Shown piece by piece: positions 58,701 through 64,000 of a stretch of 64,000 nucleotides of DNA (the stretch's first letter is position 1; every line of letters starts with the position of its first letter). The notes beneath the pieces are model-generated. The model was not told the origin of the DNA and did no database searches. It saw nothing but the letters and a program-made list of their open reading frames with translations. The translations under genes and the position numbers were made by a program. This DNA is from Allium sativum. Lineage: Eukaryota > Streptophyta > Magnoliopsida > Asparagales > Amaryllidaceae. The stretch lies in assembly GCA_030737875.1 (NCBI GenBank), contig CM060922.1, positions 226,903,835-226,967,834 of the forward strand, given 5' to 3'.

Positions 58701-59204
58701 AAATAAATAAATTAATATCGACATATATGCCTGACTAGAATAGTATCTTACTTCAAATCAATATCGAATTATAACTCACTATCAAAAATTTCAAGTTAAC
58801 CAAAATCTAAAATGTATAGAAAACATTATTAAATTTGTAAAATAAACGTTATCGTTTATTAACGATTTCCATAGCGACTATTTGAAAATTAAAATTGGAT
58901 ATAACTAACAATCTATAAACTGAAATCCCAATTTTTCTCTTTTATTAGAAAATTATAACCAAATAGATTTAAACGTTTCTCGTTTCACGAAATTCCAACT
59001 TATATCGCATCCTATATACTCAATTGAAGTGCAAAACTGAATATTACGAACTGCAGCGCCATTATGAGCTCATTTATAATTAAATATAAATTACAACGTT
59101 TAAACTTCGTATTAAAAATTAAAAATCCATAAATATTCCAATTAAAATATTTAAAATGAAATTAAATATTCAAATTAAAATGACCGAAAATCTGGGTCGT
59201 TACA
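52780..59204 (-). mobile_element. Element A 5' LTR (right LTR), uninterrupted, 6425 bp
   Basis: From TGTAACGACCCG to CTGGGTCGTTACA, with 11-bp inverted ends (TGTAACGACCC/GGGTCGTTACA). It matches the three left-LTR segments in order and holds single-copy target sites for B (near 56528) and C (near 58186). It carries an agcggaac block near 52969 (minus-strand gttccgct) and a short TA run at 54430-54448. At about 57725-57800 an aagattttgtacaaggcgcatg phrase is duplicated relative to the left LTR. No gene. Confidence 0.95.
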
Positions 59205-60247
59205 GCTGGTGCACATAAAATAGCTTGGACTTGATTTGTGTGAGCCTTTGAATCATGCTGGTTCAACCAATTTTAATCATGTTGTGGTTTTCCTTTTCTT
59301 GTTTTTGTATATGCAAATGAATTGCTAGTTGCACCCATATGTGTGGCTTTGACCATTCTGAACATTTGTTGATGCTAATGCCATTACTTGGCTCTTGCCA
59401 TCTATGTCATGCTAGTCTTGCCATGTTTTTGCATGTAATATTTGATGCAGTCAAACTCATCATATTCACAGCTGCATATATTGTGTTTTGTGCTTGTAGT
59501 TGTTCTTTGCCACACTTGAAACTGCTCCACTTGAACTACCATGTTTCATCTTCTTTATACATTGGTCCTTGCAGTATACACCTTGCCCATTTTCCATTTG
59601 TGCATGAGGTGGTTCGTTGACTTGAGAACTTCCTTGTACATGTGTACTTATGTCGTTGTGCATGCTTTATCTTTGTACTTGTTCACTTGAAAAATAACTG
59701 TATACAAGTGCAAAAATATTTCTATATAAATGTATATGTATCAAACCAAGTCTAGAAATATGATGAGAAACTCACCAAAATTCTAAGGCAAATAAAATTT
59801 AAAAATAAATTTATATTTGTTCATAGTTAATTCTATTTTGCTCCAGTTTACTATATGTGTTCCTGTGACAGGTATGTAGGTGACTGGACTGGGTCTGAAT
59901 CAACTGAAGACAAAGTGTGTTATTGTGTGTATGAGTCTGTACATGAAACTGAATATGTAACTGAGTGAAATGAGTGTTGTAGTGAGAAATCAATGTAAAT
60001 GTGAATTTGTACAATAGTGTTATATAAAGTGAAATGTACAGTAGTGGAGTCAAAAGTTTGTACTATTTCAAATGTTGAAATAAAATATCTATTTGAATAA
60101 AAACACTGTTTGAATAATAAATTATGTTCCATAGAATTTTATTCAAAACAAATATTTATTTCTATATGTGATGTAATATTAAATAGTACATATACAAACA
60201 CATTTTTGATTGGTCTTCTGCCTCTTCGGAGCGGTGCATACATTGCA
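59205..60247 (-). mobile_element. Element E interior downstream of gag, non-coding
   Basis: Begins with GCTGG, the imperfect duplication of A's target. No pol domain is visible in any frame downstream of the broken gag on the minus strand. Short frames up to 93 codons are low-complexity shadows. Confidence 0.5.
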
Positions 60248-60965
60248 CTAATGTCCACCTTGACCGCAGTTGTAACAACTTCCCCTGGGTGGCCTACTTG
60301 TTTGTGGCTTGGCATTTGCTACCGTGTTGCTTGATTCGGGCTGCCTTTCAGAAGCCTTGCCCCTGTTGCCCGCTTGATTCTTTGCACGGTCTACTTGCAT
60401 GTTCCTCATATCCAAGCTCTCACAATTGCATGCCATTTCCACCATCTCGGCAAATGTAAGCTTAACGTAGCTCATTGCCTTATTCTGATACCTGCACTGA
60501 AGTCCATGGATGAACCTCTTCTTCTTCGCCTTAACAGTCTGAACAAGCTCTGGAGCATAGCGGGATAACTGAGTGAACCTGTTGAGGTATTTTTGGATGA
60601 TGCGATCTCCTTGTTGGAGATTGGAAAATTCATCATGCAAGCGCTCCAACTCTTGCTCAGGAATGAACTTCTCTTTGAATAACACTTTGAATTCATCAGA
60701 CAATGAAGCTTTTCCTATGATCCTCAAGACCTAAGCCATCGAAGATCTTCTCGCATGTTTTCAACCAACCTAAGGCTTCAGTCATAGTACCGGTGCCAGA
60801 GAATGTCTTGCCTCCAAGATTCTTATATTTCTTTGCCACTTGGTCTAAATCAAACTGTCGCGGGGGCGTTGATGGCTGAATCAAGGGCTCCTGAACAACG
60901 GGAACCTCTCCCCGTCCTTGGCCTCGGCCTCCTCGACCTCTAACTGCTCTAGATCTGGTAGCCAT
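60248..60965 (-). pseudogene. gag: Element E gag (frameshifted, ends in zinc knuckle)
   Basis: The ATG at 60965-60963 has a good context (tagATGGCTACC). The first frame (60965-60696) has an Arg/Gly-rich start (RGRGGRGQGRG), then the Gag N-terminal motif YKNLGGKTFSGTGTM and WLKTCEKIFD. After a break at about 60725 a second frame continues with EFKVLFKEKFIPEQELERL, YLNRFTQLSRYAPEL and a basic linker to CYNCGQGGH. A TAG follows directly, inside the CX2CX4HX4C knuckle. Compared with element C's Gag, about 30-35 residues around the NWWN region are missing at the break. It belongs to the same broad chromovirus-type Gag family. Confidence 0.85.
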
Positions 60966-61212
60966 CTAAATCAGTTCTGTACAAGCAAGAAAAGAGTCAA
61001 GCCCACAGAAATGATAATTTTAAGATATAGTAAAAGTAGAAGAATATATGTAAAGATAATGATGTATTGATCAAGTTATTTTTCTATTCTGCTTAGTTCA
61101 TTCTAGGACATTACTAATCATATCTCTAATGAGCTACTCGCCTTAGAACACTACTGATTCTATTTTAACGAGGTGTTTAATATGTTAAATTCCAGAACTA
61201 AGATTAACCAAA
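60966..61212 (-). other. Element E leader between primer site and gag
   Basis: About 250 bp, non-coding. On the minus strand the gag start is preceded by a cttttcttgcttgtacagaactg stretch whose ttgtacag (about 60979) could be a 3' splice site, as upstream of gag in element C. Confidence 0.5.
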
Positions 61213-61224
61213 GCTCTGATACCA
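61213..61224 (-). other. Element E primer-binding site (tRNA-iMet)
   Basis: Minus-strand TGGTATCAGAGC, two bases inside the LTR edge at 61227. Confidence 0.95.
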
Positions 61225-61226
61225 CC

Positions 61227-62418
61227 TGTGACGATCCCAAACCCCTATGTGACGGTGGCGAGTATAATCATTGGAATATAACACATTAACTATCATTAGC
61301 AGAGTACAGATAATAGCATAAACATGAAATAGAACAATTTACATAAATATGACAACGGAATCATAAAATGTAATAAACATCAGAGTAGCACAGTGCAGGA
61401 TACAACTTAGTGCATAAAAGGAAATGATCAGTCTACATCAAGTTCATTGGGACATATATATCAGAGGGTACATAATAGAAGTAAATCTGTCTACATCGCG
61501 ATAAGCGGAATCATATACATAAGATAATAATGGTGGAATCTCAATAGCCAAACTACAAAGAAATCTAGTCTTCGCCATACAAGCCAAAAGTGCACTCCAT
61601 GCTGCAGTGCAAAGCCAAAATACAACCTGTCACCTGTCACTAGGCTGCGCGTGTAAAAATAAGGGCACCCAAGTTTGCAAAGTGAAACAAACTACGAGTC
61701 AGTCATGGGACTGGTATGAGAAATCTACTTAACTGGTTAAACAACAATAATAAGGCAAATCATAGGATAACGCCGCTTTCGCGGAATGGGTTTACTCCAG
61801 TGATTGCTGGTGCATGAAATAAAGTAAATTATTTAAACAACGCAATGCTTTTTAGAAAGAATGAAGCCGTTATAAGACTCAAGTCCCATCACACAATGCA
61901 ACGCAAACTGGAGGATAGAGTTTTTACCTTATAATGGCCAAAATATGCTTAATACTTGTAAAACAAAATCATATGATATTATTACTAGTGAATATATGTT
62001 TCAAAAGCAAATTCAATCATAATATCAATCATAGACGGCATAAGTTCCTCATACCACTAGGTCGCCATATATAAGTTACAATCAAATCTGTAATTTCATA
62101 TCGGAAATTTGGATTCCATCATGAGTCTAGGAAAGGGATATACTCCTTTCCGCTTCGAGACACTCTAGCAAATGTCTCAGGACTACACACTCTGGGTAAC
62201 CCCTAGAATCGGCTGGGTCGGTCCTCCCTTTCGTTTGACGATTAGTTATTCTTGAACACACGTTTCCCGGTCCTATCAGGCCTATCCATCGGCACCGTAG
62301 AGACCGATATAACCAAGGCGCCTAGCAATCCAACAACCACATAGGGAAAATAACAACGATGTCAGGGCTAGTAAAATGCTGACACCACCCACAGCTAGAA
62401 AGAAACGTCGTGTTCTCC
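61227..62418 (-). mobile_element. Element E 5' LTR, part (interrupted at 62419)
   Basis: Starts TGTGACGATCCC and runs to 62418, where an A-family LTR begins. Its reverse complement is related block by block to 1516-2591. It carries an aacggaatcat block at about 61355 on the plus strand, related to the ttttccgctg motif of the other LTRs. The remainder of this LTR would lie beyond the window. No gene. Confidence 0.75.
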
Positions 62419-64000
62419 TGTAACGAGCCGGGGGAAAATTCGACGCTTGAATTTTCGACAATAATACATAAATCCATATTACTTGCCAAAAACCCAAGTA
62501 TCGAATCCCAGATTGTTATTAGAAAGAAATTAGAGGGTGAGAAAAGAAAGAATATTAGAATAGAAGAAAGAAGAAGAACAACACATCAGAATCTCACAGC
62601 GGAACAGATAAAATATAATATAACAAATCCTTTTTATACAAAAGAACTGTATATACATACCAAACATCAGAGTACAACATATATTAGACACAGCAGAAAA
62701 ATAACTTTATATAACTAGCGGTAAAGCCGCCTGCTTCCAGCTCCTGAAACTCCAAACGAAACCTAACCTGGAACATACTCGGTCTGACCCGAGCACATTT
62801 GAAGCAAAGCAAAATTCACCGGGTCAGTCTGGAATACTTTCAGTGATAAATTCACAGAACACATAACTTGTCTAACTTTTGGATACTCCTTTATGAAATC
62901 AAAAGGTAATAGTAAGACCAGCCCACACATAAACACGGATGTATTTTACCTTACTATAACCCAAAACGTTTTTGAAATCATAACTTATTTTGATATTATG
63001 ATAGTGTCTAAATACAAATAAATAACAATTTAGCGGAACACTTGCATCTCACGCTCCAAATATATATTATACAATCGAAAACCGCGGGCGCTTATTGGAA
63101 ATTGGATTCCGACTATGACAAGGTATGGGACCACCTGCCGATAGTATATCTCTAGATGCGAATACACTGGGTTCAATAAGAACTTCTTGCAACCCAGCCC
63201 ACACATGACCGACCACTCATTTCGCTTGAGTGTATCGAATGTATATCACCAACGGTTGGGATCAGCAACCGTTTCCCGAAAATGGGACAGCATCGAATAT
63301 AGATTAAATAAGCAAATGGAATTTCTCTAGATAGGTGATTATACACCCTAATGGGAGCGACCCACATAACCATGCTGCCTGCCCGATTTTTATCATTTCC
63401 TGGTTGTGAGGCTTGAGGCTAGAATTTTATATTTAGAACATCTGGTCATCATTCACTTTGAATACCACATCGTCAGATCCTCCGGATATCACTAATTGAC
63501 GTCCACAAAAATACCCTAGTTGGGAGCTAACCAACTATGACACTTTTGAAGAAATCAACGTGCGTAGCCCATTGGAAATACTCTGTCAGACATTCGTCCA
63601 TATAAGTCATCCAGGAACAGGATGAACCGAAGGTACCCTTCTACCGCATCCTTGTATAGTAATCACCCCAAGGATCAGTAGCGAGTAGGCCTTGCAATCC
63701 GCAAAATCTCAACCACGACCGAATAACATCCAAATACCTCTGCATTGCAACACAGATAATATTCGACAAGTAATCCTTTCGCTTATGAAGATCCACGGTC
63801 TTCAATTGCTCCATCTTCAATCAGCGTCTTCACGTATTTGCTGGTCGGAATGGTTTTCGAATATAAGTTCGATCCCGGTCTTTCCGCACCAACAACCGTA
63901 TTGGTCAGGTTTGATCGTCGGTGATTTAACTATCAAATAACGATCGTGTAAATAAAATAAGTTTATTGATTTAGCACTTGGCATGACTTGGCCTATTAAA
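62419..64000 (-). mobile_element. A-family LTR (A'), running off the window
   Basis: TGTAACGAGCCGG start, collinear with 52780-54370 and 10378-11760 but clearly more diverged than those two are from each other. There is no primer site or polypurine tract to its left, so this is the outer edge of a minus-orientation 3' LTR or a solo LTR inserted in E's LTR. Short frames here are LTR sequence. Confidence 0.85.

Overview
The window is plant nuclear heterochromatin built from nested LTR retrotransposons. I recognise no host single-copy gene, tRNA or rRNA. Plant origin follows from the chromodomain Ty3/gypsy (Tekay/Del-like) and Tat-lineage proteins, the tRNA-iMet primer sites and the TE-on-TE layering. 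I cannot name the species. All recognisable proteins are broken by stops or frameshifts, so these are old copies.

Elements, oldest first. (E) A minus-strand gag-only element: right part 59205-62418 (gag, primer site, LTR piece), left part probably about 8396-10377. (A) A minus-strand element, 10378-59204, inserted in E (near-perfect duplication GCTGT/GCTGG). It has enormous LTRs (6425 bp on the right) and only 1.08 kb of non-coding interior (51704-52779). (B) A second minus-strand giant-LTR element, 13897-38900, inserted in A's left LTR (duplication ATAGA); LTRs about 4.5 kb, non-coding interior 1.75 kb. (T) A Tat-lineage Ty3/gypsy element, 15204-29361, plus strand, inserted in B's left LTR (duplication CCATG), with gag, protease, RT, two RNase H domains, integrase and a long, apparently spliced antisense gene. 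(C) A Tekay-like chromovirus, 40555-50685, plus strand, inserted in A's left LTR (duplication CCATA). A's uninterrupted right LTR (52780-59204) shows the empty sites for both B and C, which confirms the nesting.

Left edge (1-8166): a plus-strand LTR end (1-2591) abuts a minus-strand LTR of the same family (2592-8166), giving a 1.4-kb inverted repeat with a 1.09-kb loop. The minus LTR carries AT-rich minisatellites, a long hairpin and a GC-rich island. Right edge (62419-64000): another A-family LTR begins inside E's LTR and leaves the window.

How they relate: A, B and C share the tRNA-iMet primer site, TGTAAC termini, and an almost identical 3' block (palindrome AATTTCGGGG-CGAAATT, then a G-rich polypurine tract and TGTAAC). 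A and B encode nothing recognisable, so they look like passengers that used a Tekay-type chromovirus such as C for replication. Most noteworthy points: the 12-hairpin array in B's LTRs, the shared 3' block, the phase-consistent introns in T's antisense gene, and a possible spliced leader with a small ORF in C's LTR. I did not find a convincing wholly new system; coordinates come from reading by eye.
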